Shown piece by piece: positions 28,642-37,777 of a DNA stretch of 64,000 bases (positions are counted from its first letter, which is position 1; every line of letters begins with the position of its first letter). The position numbers and the translations under genes were made by a program. Source of the DNA: Mycolicibacterium mengxianglii (lineage in GTDB: Bacteria; Actinomycetota; Actinomycetes; Mycobacteriales; Mycobacteriaceae); contig NZ_CP065373.1 of the NCBI RefSeq assembly GCF_015710575.1, positions 4,216,001-4,280,000 on the forward strand, read 5' to 3'. The notes under the pieces were generated by a model. That model was not told where the DNA came from. It ran no database searches and was given only the letters and a program-made list of their open reading frames with translations.

Positions 28642-30024
28642 TCAGACCGGCGCGGGGTCCGGCCCCAGGAAGGACCCGGCCAGCCCCAGCGCGACGACAA
28701 CCGCCGCCGCGGCGAACACCACCGGGTACGACGCGATGTCGAGAGCGACGGCCACCCACGCGGCCCCCGTCGCCGAACCGCCGAACCGGATCAGGTTGTA
28801 GAGCCCGAGGCCGGTGCCCTGCGCGCCTGCCGGCGACCGCGTGGCGCCGGTAGCGGCCGGTGTCTGTACCAGGGCGATACCCACCCCGGTGACGAACAGG
28901 ATGCCGACCAGCAGCGGCAACGCCCACGAGCCGGCGGTCAGGTCGGACAAGACCACGCCCAGGCCGATCTGGGTCACCAGCAGCACCGCCAGGCCGGTCC
29001 GCATCACCCGGCGCGGGCCGAGCCGGTCGAGATAGCGCCCCACCAGGGGCCCGAGCACGGCCATGGTGGCCGGCACCGCCAGCAGCGTCAACCCGGCCAC
29101 GGTGGCCGATCGGCCACCGCCCACCAGGAACAGCGGCACCGCCAGCAATGTCGCTCCGAGGCAGAACATCTGGGCATAGGCCGCCAGCGTGGCTCGGGCA
29201 AAACGGACCTCAGCCACCAGCCGGACGTCGACGAACGGATGCGCCACCCGCAGGCTGCGCCAGACGAACAGGGCCAGCACCACGAGGGCGGCCACGATCG
29301 CGGCGATCACCGCGACGGTGGTCCCGGGCTGCGGGATCAGCGCGATGCCGAGGATCAACAGCCCGGTGCCGAAGGTCAGCGCGCCCGCGCCGATCAGGTC
29401 GAACGGCATTCGCGTGCCGGGGTAGGCCGGGATGTGCCGAACCGTGCCGATCAGCCCGGCGAGGGCGATCGGGACCAGCGGAATGAACACCCAGCGCCAG
29501 CCCCAGGCATCGGCGACGAATCCGCCCATCGTCGGCCCCACCGCCTGTCCCACGCCGTTGACCGACGCCCACACCCCGACGGCCCGGCCTCGGCGGTCCC
29601 CGGAGAACATCCATGTGAGCAGCCCCATGACCGCGGGCGCGAAGGCCGCCGCAGCAACTCCGCCCAGACACCGCCAGGTGATCAGCAGCTGCAGCGACGG
29701 AGCCGTGGCGGCACCGATGGCACACACCGCCGTGGCGACGAGCGCGACGATGTAGATCCGCCGCCGGCCGAACCGGTCGCCGATCCAGCCTGCCAACGGC
29801 ATGGTTGCCGTGAAGGTCAGGAGAAACCCGACCACCACGAACACACCGCTGCCGAGGGGGGCGTCGAACTCCTCGAGGATCGCTCCGAGCGGGACGTTGA
29901 CCACGTTGTTGCTCACCGTGCCGACCAGGGTCCCCGCCATCAACGCGGCCAGGGCCAGCGGTGTACCGGCGCCTCGCGCAGGGGCGGCGGGATCCGCCGA
30001 CGTGTGAGGCTGTGTTCCAGTCAT
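28642..30024 (-). CDS. MFS transporter (drug/H+ antiporter type)
   Basis: 460-residue polytopic membrane protein with repeated hydrophobic helices and MFS motif A (GWIGDRFGRRRIYI) after the second helix. The motif VGTVSNNVVNVPLGAILEEF at the start resembles DHA2-type exporters. Convergent with pucR (2-nt gap) and divergent from the permease gene. It could move the substrate or a toxic intermediate of the neighbouring catabolic operon, inferred from position only. Confidence 0.9.
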   Translation of the reverse strand: MTGTQPHTSADPAAPARGAGTPLALAALMAGTLVGTVSNNVVNVPLGAILEEFDAPLGSGVFVVVGFLLTFTATMPLAGWIGDRFGRRRIYIVALVATAVCAIGAATAPSLQLLITWRCLGGVAAAAFAPAVMGLLTWMFSGDRRGRAVGVWASVNGVGQAVGPTMGGFVADAWGWRWVFIPLVPIALAGLIGTVRHIPAYPGTRMPFDLIGAGALTFGTGLLILGIALIPQPGTTVAVIAAIVAALVVLALFVWRSLRVAHPFVDVRLVAEVRFARATLAAYAQMFCLGATLLAVPLFLVGGGRSATVAGLTLLAVPATMAVLGPLVGRYLDRLGPRRVMRTGLAVLLVTQIGLGVVLSDLTAGSWALPLLVGILFVTGVGIALVQTPAATGATRSPAGAQGTGLGLYNLIRFGGSATGAAWVAVALDIASYPVVFAAAAVVVALGLAGSFLGPDPAPV

Positions 30025-30418
30025 CTGGCGGAGATCGGACCTGTCTGTGCGGGCGGGTGTTTGTTGGTGGACCCCGCGTTTTTCGCACGCGAAATCACTT
30101 CGTCCACTGTCTCATTCGGGCGCCCCGAATCCACACCGCCACCTGGTGACAACGTGCCCATCCCGACACGCCGAGATTGGACGGTGTGCACTCCGGAGTG
30201 GGCGTGGGTGTTGTGTGGCCATCTCCGCCGTGGTGCCGGGACGTGGTGACGTTACCTCCCGGAAACGGGCGGATATATCGCCGTCAACCGCGGAGCACAT
30301 TGCACATGCGGAAGTGCGCAGCAGTGTGCACAGTGGTCGTTGACCGACGACGGCATCACGCCGAGCATTCGAGCATCAAACTGCGCAGCCCGAGAGCAGT
30401 TGTGACGAAAGATCTCCA
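30025..30418. other. Divergent intergenic region between MFS and permease genes
   Basis: 394 nt without a supportable gene. Promoters for both flanking genes must be here. Between 30295 and 30336 TGCACA-like elements cluster, including an 8-bp palindrome TGTGCACA at 30325-30332. The same TGCACA hexamer occurs before pucR. No -10/-35 pair is convincing. Confidence 0.5.
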
Positions 30419-32017
30419 ATGGACATAGAACTCAACGCGGCACATTGGATTTATCTTGGCGGCATTGTCGTGATCTTGATGACGATGGCGCTACGTAAGA
30501 ACATCGTGGTACCGGCAGTGACCGCGACAATGCTGACTGCCTGGGCGTTCTCGGGCAGCATCATCACCGGCCTGTCCTCGATTTTCAATGCCAGCCTGGT
30601 CGCGGCCAAGGAACTGTTCAACATCTTCTTGATCATCGCGTTGGTGACGGCAATGCTCGGCGCGCTGCGGGAGATGGGTGCCGACCGATTGATGGTCACT
30701 CCGTTCCGACGGGTAATGCGCACGGGCACCAGCAGTTTCATCATTCTGGCGATCATCACCTATGTGATCTCGCTGTTCTTCTGGCCCACTCCGGCGGTAC
30801 CACTGGTGGGCGCAGTGCTGATCCCGGTCGCGATCCGCGCCGGCCTGTCGCCGTTGTCGGTGGGCATGGTCATCGCGATCGCCGGCCAGGGCATGGCACT
30901 GTCGTCGGACTACATCATCAAGGTCGCACCGGGCATCTCGGCGAAGGCCGCGGGCGTGGACCCCGACAGTGTGGCCGACAAGGCGCTGGTGCTGTCGCTG
31001 ATCGTGGGGCTCACCGCGTTGCTGCTCACCTATTTCCTGCAGCGTCGAACCTGGCACAACCCGTCGCCGGAGTTGCTGACTGCCTGGGAGAATTCCACCG
31101 AACGCATCGGGGCAGGCGACGCCGACGGCGGCACTCCGACTCCCCCACGCGCCTCGGACAACACCGTCGACCAGCCCGACGGCACCGTCGTCGGCACCGG
31201 GCCGACCGGCGGCGCAACAGCCACTGCGGTACGCAGCGAGGCGATCCTCACGAAGATCGACACCCTGCAATCGTCCCCGTCGGTCGAGCCGCCCCCGGCA
31301 GAACACAAGACGTTGTCCGCCAAGGTCTTCGCGATGCTGGTACCGGTGGTGTATCTGGTCTTCATCATCTACTTGCTCCTCGGGAAGTTCACCACAGTGG
31401 TTCCACCGCTGAAAGGTGGTGACGCCGCAGCCATCGTCGGGGGGCTCGCGGCGCTGATCCTGTTCGCCGCATCGGCCACCAACGACAAGCGGAAATTTCT
31501 CGAAACATCCTCTTCGCACGTCGTCGACGGACTGGTGTTCGCGTTCAAGGCCATGGGCATCGTGTTGCCGATCGCCGGGTTCTTCTTCATCGGCAACGGT
31601 GACTTCTCCGCCGCCATCCTCGGTCTTCCCGAGGGCACAGCGGGACCGGCGTTCTTGTTCGACCTGATCAACGCCGGGCTGGCCAACGTCACGCCGCATC
31701 CGTTCATCGTCGCCTTCGCCGTCTTGTTCGTCGGACTTGTTGCCGGACTGGAAGGTTCGGGCTTCTCGGGGCTACCGCTGACCGGTTCACTGGCCGGGGC
31801 GCTGGGCCCGGCGGCGGGCATGGACCCGTCGACGCTGGCCGCGATCGGGCAGATGGGCAATATCTGGTCCGGCGGCGGCACTCTGGTGGCCTGGTCTTCG
31901 CTGGTCGCCGTCGCCGGTTTCGCCCGCGTCCCGGTGCTCACGTTGGCCCGCAAGTGCTTCCTGCCCGTCATGGCCAGCCTGGTGCTGAGTACCGTGTTCG
32001 CCATCATCGTCTTCTGA
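30419..32017 (+). CDS. Polytopic permease, ion-transporter-superfamily-like
   Basis: 532-residue membrane protein with about 10-12 hydrophobic helices in two halves, joined by a hydrophilic loop at about residues 205-300 rich in Thr, Pro and Gly. Features such as FFWPTPAVPLVGAVLIPVAIRAGLSPLSVGMVIA and the second-half HPFIVAFAVLFVGLVAGLEGSGFSGLPLTGSLAG resemble organic-acid permeases of the IT superfamily. I do not recognise a specific family. The DUF1275 gene follows 7 nt later and is probably co-transcribed. Substrate unknown. Confidence 0.8.
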   Translation: MDIELNAAHWIYLGGIVVILMTMALRKNIVVPAVTATMLTAWAFSGSIITGLSSIFNASLVAAKELFNIFLIIALVTAMLGALREMGADRLMVTPFRRVMRTGTSSFIILAIITYVISLFFWPTPAVPLVGAVLIPVAIRAGLSPLSVGMVIAIAGQGMALSSDYIIKVAPGISAKAAGVDPDSVADKALVLSLIVGLTALLLTYFLQRRTWHNPSPELLTAWENSTERIGAGDADGGTPTPPRASDNTVDQPDGTVVGTGPTGGATATAVRSEAILTKIDTLQSSPSVEPPPAEHKTLSAKVFAMLVPVVYLVFIIYLLLGKFTTVVPPLKGGDAAAIVGGLAALILFAASATNDKRKFLETSSSHVVDGLVFAFKAMGIVLPIAGFFFIGNGDFSAAILGLPEGTAGPAFLFDLINAGLANVTPHPFIVAFAVLFVGLVAGLEGSGFSGLPLTGSLAGALGPAAGMDPSTLAAIGQMGNIWSGGGTLVAWSSLVAVAGFARVPVLTLARKCFLPVMASLVLSTVFAIIVF

Positions 32018-32024
32018 TCTGCTG

Positions 32025-32726
32025 ATGGGACAACCGAATTCGCAACTGGCACTGTGGGCCACGATCGCGCTCACCTTTGTCACCGGTCTGGTCGACGCCG
32101 TGGGCTACCTGGCACTGGACCGGGTGTTCACCGGCAACATGACCGGCAACATCGTCATCCTCGGCATGGGTGTCGCGGGGGCCGACGGGCTGCCGGTTCT
32201 GGGCCCGGCCACCGCACTGGTCGCATTCACCGCCGGCGCGTGGGGCGCGGGGCTGGCCCTGAAGAAACCCCGGGCGGCCAACCCGCCGGGCTGGCATCAC
32301 CGCGTCACCGTGCTGCTCGCCGTCGGCGCGCTCGCGCTCAGTGCCATGACGGCAGTTGCGGTGGCGGTGGGCGAGCACCCCGGCACCGCGGTACAGATCG
32401 CGATGGCGTCCACCACTGCGGCGGCGATGGGCCTGCAGGCCGTGGTGGCCCGAGCGGTCGCGGTGGCGGATATGACCACCGTCGTCGTCACCTCGACGCT
32501 GGCCGCACTCGCCGGGGAAACCTGGTCGCGGCGCGGCGCGGGGGTGGTGTTCAACCGTCGACTGGGCGCCATCCTGGTGATCTTCGCCGGCGCGCTGGTC
32601 GGGGCCCTGCTGCTACGGGTACACCTGGCCGTGCCGTTCGGGCTTGCCGCGCTGATCACCGCGATCACCGCTTGGGTCGGCCACCTCCGGTTGTCACCGC
32701 GGGCGCTGGACACCGCGCCGGCCTGA
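32025..32726 (+). CDS. DUF1275 (YoaK-like) membrane protein
   Basis: 233-residue protein with six or seven membrane helices. The N-terminal FVTGLVDAVGYLALDRVFTGNMTGNIVILGMG is the DUF1275 hallmark (GLVDAxxYL...TGNxTGN). Function of the family is unknown. Its 3' end overlaps the convergent FGE gene by 62 nt, so the last residues of one of the two are tightly constrained. Confidence 0.88.
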   Translation: MGQPNSQLALWATIALTFVTGLVDAVGYLALDRVFTGNMTGNIVILGMGVAGADGLPVLGPATALVAFTAGAWGAGLALKKPRAANPPGWHHRVTVLLAVGALALSAMTAVAVAVGEHPGTAVQIAMASTTAAAMGLQAVVARAVAVADMTTVVVTSTLAALAGETWSRRGAGVVFNRRLGAILVIFAGALVGALLLRVHLAVPFGLAALITAITAWVGHLRLSPRALDTAPA

Positions 32727-33591
32727 GAGGCTGACGCACGCAGCGGAACCCGATATGGGTGGTGGCGCTGTCCTGGGACTGCGGTGACCGGGCCGACGGC
32801 CGATAGCGGTGGCAGTACTCGGGCGCGCACAGGTGTGAGCCACCCTTGAGTGTCTGGTTGACGGCCGGGTTCGGGGTGGCGCTGGGTGTGCAGCAGCCCT
32901 TGGCCGCACCGGGGCGGTGATGACCGGCGAATTCGGTGGTGGTCCACTCCCAGACATTGCCGATCATGTCGAGAAGGCCGTGTTCGTTCGGCGGGAACGT
33001 GCCCACCGGCGAGGTGCCCATCCAGCCGTCGTTGCGGTACGGGAACCGGCCCTGCCAGGTGTTGGCCATCAGCACTCCGCCCGGGCGCACGTCATCACCC
33101 CAGGCGTAGCGGCTCGTCGCTCCCCCTGCGGCGTACTCCCATTCGGCTTCGGTGGGCAGCCGGCGGCCCGCCCACTGCGCGTAGGCACCCGCATCGGGAT
33201 AGGCCACTTGCACCACGGGATGGTCGAGCCGGTCGGCGATGGTGCTGTCGGGGCCGAGCGGATGCCGCCAGCAGGCGCCGGGGATCCAGTGCCACCACTG
33301 CCGCCAGTCGCGGAGATCAACCGGGCCCGGCGTCTGCCGGAACACCAGCGCACCCGGCGACAGATCCGCCGGCGACGCACCTGGGTACAGGGCGGGGTCC
33401 ACCGGCTTCTCGGCCACCGTGACATAGCCGGTGGCCTCGACGAATTCGGCGAACTGGGCGTTGGTCACCGGGTGCGTTTCGATGGCGAACGGCGCGACCG
33501 TCACGGTGTGCACCGGCGCCTCTTCGGGATAGAAGCTCACCGAACCCATCCGGAATGTGCCGCCTGGCAGGTCGACGAGCTCGGTGGGCAT
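32665..33591 (-). CDS. Formylglycine-generating enzyme (sulfatase-modifying factor)
   Basis: 308-residue FGE-type protein. FGE oxidises the Cys of a CxPxR motif in sulfatases to formylglycine. The paired active-site Cys of aerobic copper-dependent FGEs are at C255 and C260 (GSHLCAPEYCHRYR), with downstream THIGFRCV. The N-terminus MGSVSFYPEEAPVHTV is typical. ATG at 33591 is 19 nt after the arylsulfatase stop, so the pair is an operon and the neighbouring AtsA is the obvious client. A short Pro/Arg tail after GFRCV overlaps the DUF1275 gene. Confidence 0.93.
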   Translation of the reverse strand: MPTELVDLPGGTFRMGSVSFYPEEAPVHTVTVAPFAIETHPVTNAQFAEFVEATGYVTVAEKPVDPALYPGASPADLSPGALVFRQTPGPVDLRDWRQWWHWIPGACWRHPLGPDSTIADRLDHPVVQVAYPDAGAYAQWAGRRLPTEAEWEYAAGGATSRYAWGDDVRPGGVLMANTWQGRFPYRNDGWMGTSPVGTFPPNEHGLLDMIGNVWEWTTTEFAGHHRPGAAKGCCTPSATPNPAVNQTLKGGSHLCAPEYCHRYRPSARSPQSQDSATTHIGFRCVRQPLRPARCPAPAVTTGGGRPKR

Positions 33592-33610
33592 GCCCTGAGG
33601 GTAGTCCCGC

Positions 33611-35956
33611 TCAGTCCTTGGAGAAGGCGGCGGCCAGCTCCCGTTCGGCGTCGAGGTACGGCTCGCCCGAGGTGTCGAAGACGACCTTGGTGATGGTTCC
33701 GCCGGTGAAGGTGAACGGCGCGGTGAATGCCGTCGACACCGGCTGACCGTCATTGCGGCCCACCGCGATTCCGCCACCGGCCAGACCGAACATCCCGGGG
33801 TGGGTACGCACGTCGGTCAGCGTCGCCACCGCCACGGCGTCGACGTAGAGCGAGACCACGCCCAGTGGGGTGTGGCTACCCTCGACGGTGCCGGTGCGGT
33901 CGTAGCGGACACCGAACAGGTGCGGGCCCAGCGGAACCGCGTCCGGCGCGGACACCCGTTGCTCGTCTTCGCCCATGAAGTTGTAGACGTAGTGCAGCCG
34001 GCCGCCCTGGATGTAGAGCGCGTGCCCGCCGTGGCCGGCTCCGTGTTTGAACAGCACACCTTCGACGGCTGCGGAGTCGACGGTGACCTCGGCGAGCACC
34101 GAGAACGACTGGCCGCGCAGTTGCACCGAGGCCCCCAACCCCACTTCGGCGGTACCCGGGTAGTACACGAAGTTGCTGCGGTCCCCCGACAGCGTGGGCC
34201 GCCACCGGGTCAGCGTCTCCAGCATGTTGAGGTCACCGAGGGGCAGGCCGTTGTACTTGTCGGCTTCGGTGAACCACAGCGCCTTGAGCTCGGCGAGTTT
34301 GTCGGGGTGCTCGGCAGCCAGATCGTGGCACTGGCTGCGGTCGGATTCGATGTGGAACAGCTCCCAGCGGTCGTCGTCGAAGTTGCTCCAGCCTGCCGGG
34401 CTGGCGGCGTGCACGGTGTTGGCGAACCAACCCTTGTGCCAGATCCCCCGGGTGCCCAGCATCGTGTAGAACTGGGTTTCCTTGCCGGTGGGCATTTCTG
34501 GATCCTTCAGTGCCGACGCGAAACTCGTCCCGTCGAGCGGCTTCTGGGGGATTCCGCCGACGGTTGCCGGTGCCGTGATCCCCAACAGGTCGTAAATCGT
34601 GGGGGTGACATCGGCGACGTTGATGTAGTTGTCGCGCACCTCGCCGTGTGCGGTGATCCCCGCAGGCCAGGAGACGATCGCCGGGTCCGCGATACCACCT
34701 TCGTGCGAGGCGTAGCGCTTGAACAACTTGTAGGGAGTGTTGAAGGCCATCGCCCAACCGGTCGGGTAATGGTTGTAGGTCTGCGGGCCGCCGAGTTGAT
34801 CGAAGAACTTCATGCTGTCGGCGACCGTGTCGATGTAGCCGTTGAAGAACTTCACCTCATTGACCGATCCGTTCGGTCCGCCTTCGCCGCTGGCGCCGTT
34901 GTCGGAGATCGCCACGATGATGGTGTTGTCGAGTTGTCCGGACTCTTCCAGATAGTCCAGGATCCGGCCGATCTGGGCGTCGGTGTAGGACATGAACCCG
35001 GCGAAGACTTCGGCCATCCGGGCGAACAGCCGCTTCTCCTCGTCGGTCAGCGAGTCCCACGGCCGCACGGTGTCCTGCAGCGGCCAGGGTTCCCCGTTGG
35101 GCCCGGTCATCTCGGCGTACGGGTTCATCGGGGACAGTTCGGTGTCGGCTCCGACGATGCCGAGGCGCTTCTGGTTCTCCAGCACGATGTCGCGGTAGGC
35201 CTCGTAGCCCATGTCGAACCGACCGGCGTATTTGTCGGCCCATTCGCTGGACACGTGGTGCGGCGCGTGGCCCGCGCCCGGGCAGACGTAGGAGAACCAC
35301 GGCTTGTCGGGCGCTATCACCTTGGCATCGCGGATGAACTCGATGGTCTTGTCCGCGAGGTCTTTTGACAGGTGGTACCCGTCTTCGGGGGTGGCCGGCG
35401 GCGCCACCGGGTGGTTGTCGTACACCAGCTCGGGATACCACTGGTCGGTCTCGCCACCCATGAACCCGTAGAACCGTTCGAACCCCCGCGACAGCGGCCA
35501 ATTCCGTTTACTGGCGGCCAGATTGGATTCTTCCAGCGGCGTGAGATGCCATTTGCCGACGCAGTAGGTGTTCCAGCCGCGTTCCGCCAGTACCTCTGGG
35601 AGCAGGGCGGTCTCACGTGGAATCCGGCCGCTGCAGTTGGGGAATCCGTCGGTGAACTCCTCGATGGTCGCCATCCCCACGGTGGTGGCGTTTCGGCCGG
35701 TGAGCAACGACGCCCGCGTCGGCGAGCACAGTGCGGTGGTGTGGAACTGCGACAACCGCACCCCGCGTTCGGCGATCCGGCTCATCGAAGGCATGTCGAC
35801 CAGACCGCCGAAGCAGTCCCACGTTGCGATACCGGTGTCATCCCAAACCAGGTACAGCACATTGGGCGCCCCTTCGGGTGCCGTCGGTTCCGCGAACGGG
35901 CCCCAGTCCGGCTCGGAATCGCGGATGTCCAGTTCGATCGAACCCTTGAACTCCAT
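33611..35956 (-). CDS. atsA: Arylsulfatase, Cys-type
   Basis: 781-residue sulfatase. The modified-cysteine motif is C77-S-P-T-R81 followed by ASLLTGRN; metal-binding Asp pair at D39-D40 (WDDTG). AISDNGASGEGG and the C-terminal non-catalytic domain complete the fold. No signal peptide is evident at the N-terminus (MEFKGSIELD), so the enzyme appears cytoplasmic or exported in an unusual way. FGE follows at once. M. tuberculosis atsA lies at the same site next to rpsQ. Natural substrate unknown. Confidence 0.94.
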   Translation of the reverse strand: MEFKGSIELDIRDSEPDWGPFAEPTAPEGAPNVLYLVWDDTGIATWDCFGGLVDMPSMSRIAERGVRLSQFHTTALCSPTRASLLTGRNATTVGMATIEEFTDGFPNCSGRIPRETALLPEVLAERGWNTYCVGKWHLTPLEESNLAASKRNWPLSRGFERFYGFMGGETDQWYPELVYDNHPVAPPATPEDGYHLSKDLADKTIEFIRDAKVIAPDKPWFSYVCPGAGHAPHHVSSEWADKYAGRFDMGYEAYRDIVLENQKRLGIVGADTELSPMNPYAEMTGPNGEPWPLQDTVRPWDSLTDEEKRLFARMAEVFAGFMSYTDAQIGRILDYLEESGQLDNTIIVAISDNGASGEGGPNGSVNEVKFFNGYIDTVADSMKFFDQLGGPQTYNHYPTGWAMAFNTPYKLFKRYASHEGGIADPAIVSWPAGITAHGEVRDNYINVADVTPTIYDLLGITAPATVGGIPQKPLDGTSFASALKDPEMPTGKETQFYTMLGTRGIWHKGWFANTVHAASPAGWSNFDDDRWELFHIESDRSQCHDLAAEHPDKLAELKALWFTEADKYNGLPLGDLNMLETLTRWRPTLSGDRSNFVYYPGTAEVGLGASVQLRGQSFSVLAEVTVDSAAVEGVLFKHGAGHGGHALYIQGGRLHYVYNFMGEDEQRVSAPDAVPLGPHLFGVRYDRTGTVEGSHTPLGVVSLYVDAVAVATLTDVRTHPGMFGLAGGGIAVGRNDGQPVSTAFTAPFTFTGGTITKVVFDTSGEPYLDAERELAAAFSKD

Positions 35957-36085
35957 GGGCTGCCCCGATCCCGTTCAGTGCCCGCGCCACTGCGGACGAT
36001 CGCGGTGCAGAGTACACCAGCAAACAGCCGGTCACCGGCGTATCCGGCACGGTGCGCAACCGAGGAAACCCCCGGCGAACCCGAG

Positions 36086-37777
36086 TCAACTCACCGGCAC
36101 CGCCTCATTGACGCGATACAGTCGCCAATCCGGCTGCCCATCACCGTCATTGGGGATCTCGAGCTCCAAAGTCGCGATGTCGGCGCCGGTCTCATACAGG
36201 GTCGGGTACCGCAGATTCAGCGCGTCAGATGCTCCGCGCCCGGTCGGCGGGGCGGCCAGCATGTACCTGATGTCACCGCTGACCGGGTCGTTGAGCTTGC
36301 TGGTGAAGTCCGGATCCGACGGGATCACAAACATTCTCGGCCGAGTCGTTGCCGTCACCACGGCGAAGCCGAACACGGTGTCGGTGAGCACCGAGTTGTC
36401 AGGCAGACCCAGCTGGTCCAGATAATGGGCAATCCGACGCTCGGTGGAGAAGGTGTTGGCAATCCGGTGCTCGTGGGCTTTCTGCTCGGTCAGGCTGTCC
36501 GGCTGCGGCGCCAGCACGGCGCCGAGGGCGAACTCCTGCGGCGCGTACGTCGACTTCCCCATCCCCCATGCCGTCACCGGCAGCGAGATCGCAAAAACCA
36601 GCGCCACAACGACATACGCGGGCCGCGAGCGCGGTCCGCGGAACGATGCGGCCGGATCCACCAGCGCCGGGGGCGCGTGGCGCCCCGGCCGTTTGGTCGG
36701 CATGATCACCCCGTCGGGCACAGCGAGCAGGGCCAGCGAGGCCGCCATCGGGATCGCGATGATGTAGAAGCGCAGGAAACCGAACGTCGAGCCGGAGGCA
36801 TAGCTGTAGCTCTGAAACGCCAGCGCCGCCCCGTAGATCACCAGCGGCACCAGGACGGTGGGCCAGTACGGCCTGCCCCACCGGTGCGCGACCGCCCACC
36901 CCGCCAAAGGCAGCAGAGTCGGAGCCAGCAGCGTGATGCTGACGGCGGCGAATGACAGACCGTCGAAGAACTCGGGTTTGGTCTGGCCGGACTGGGCCAG
37001 GATCGAGGTGTTGCCGTACTGAGAGGTGAACTGTGCGAACGCTTCCCCGGTGATCAGCCAGCTGACCGCAGCCCAGCCCAGAAATGCCGCAAAACCCGGC
37101 AAGCTGACCATCAACAGATCCAGCAGGGCCCGTCGGGATCTCGGATTCTCCCGGGCACGCGCATAAGTGGTGCCGCCCACCAGAAGCCCGGCCGCCGCAA
37201 CGCAGGCCACCGCGTCATAGCGGGTCAGGTAAGCCAGCCCCATCGCAATTCCGCCCGCCACCACCAGGTGGTGCACGTCGTCGTTGATCATCCACATCAT
37301 GAGCCGGTGCACCGTCCAGGACATGAAGAAGATGAACGGCGCCTCACTCATCCCGTTCGAACCGTAGAAGATGATCATCGGGTTCAGTGCGAACAGCGCG
37401 GTGATCGACATCGAGTACGCCCGCGGCAGCCCGCGATCGGTGCCCATGCCCAGGATCTGCACCACGGCCGCGGCCATGAAGAACGCCGACATGATGGACC
37501 CGGCGAACGCCCGCTCGGTGATCACGGGCCACCACGGGTTCAGCGCGATCGCCGGAATCTGCACCACCGCGGTCAGCGGTGTGAAGATGAAACCGATGGC
37601 CGCCAGGTGCGGGTCGCGGCTGAACAGCACCGACTGCGCCGCGGCCACCCGCGACAGCGCGTCGCCGATGATGAAACCGTGCCGCACCTGCAGCCAGTAG
37701 CCGACACCGAGGTACAGCGCGAAGGTGGTCACGAAGAACAGCGTCTTGACTCGGTGGTGAGTCCAGGTGGCGATCAT
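36086..37777 (-). CDS. Polytopic membrane protein, GT-C glycosyltransferase-like
   Basis: 563 residues, about ten membrane helices and a C-terminal extracytoplasmic part. The first loop carries an Asp in a GT-C-like place (GFIIGDALSRVAAAQ), and ALNPMIIFYGSNGMSEAPFIFF resembles the loop of lipid-linked-sugar glycosyltransferases. It overlaps the GT2 gene stop by one nt (TGATG) and is last of a four-gene unit with a cellulose-synthase-like synthase. It may transfer a sugar to the exported polysaccharide. Inference from fold-like features. Confidence 0.7.
   Translation of the reverse strand: MIATWTHHRVKTLFFVTTFALYLGVGYWLQVRHGFIIGDALSRVAAAQSVLFSRDPHLAAIGFIFTPLTAVVQIPAIALNPWWPVITERAFAGSIMSAFFMAAAVVQILGMGTDRGLPRAYSMSITALFALNPMIIFYGSNGMSEAPFIFFMSWTVHRLMMWMINDDVHHLVVAGGIAMGLAYLTRYDAVACVAAAGLLVGGTTYARARENPRSRRALLDLLMVSLPGFAAFLGWAAVSWLITGEAFAQFTSQYGNTSILAQSGQTKPEFFDGLSFAAVSITLLAPTLLPLAGWAVAHRWGRPYWPTVLVPLVIYGAALAFQSYSYASGSTFGFLRFYIIAIPMAASLALLAVPDGVIMPTKRPGRHAPPALVDPAASFRGPRSRPAYVVVALVFAISLPVTAWGMGKSTYAPQEFALGAVLAPQPDSLTEQKAHEHRIANTFSTERRIAHYLDQLGLPDNSVLTDTVFGFAVVTATTRPRMFVIPSDPDFTSKLNDPVSGDIRYMLAAPPTGRGASDALNLRYPTLYETGADIATLELEIPNDGDGQPDWRLYRVNEAVPVS

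Noticed and set aside
28096..30249. 717-codon plus-strand frame opposite the MFS transporter
   Set aside because: Antisense shadow: Arg/Gln/His-rich low-complexity product with no domain, while the minus strand encodes a coherent membrane transporter.
33800..36955. Two plus-strand frames over 500 codons opposite atsA and the GT-C-like gene
   Set aside because: Both are shadows of long minus-strand genes with clear motifs.
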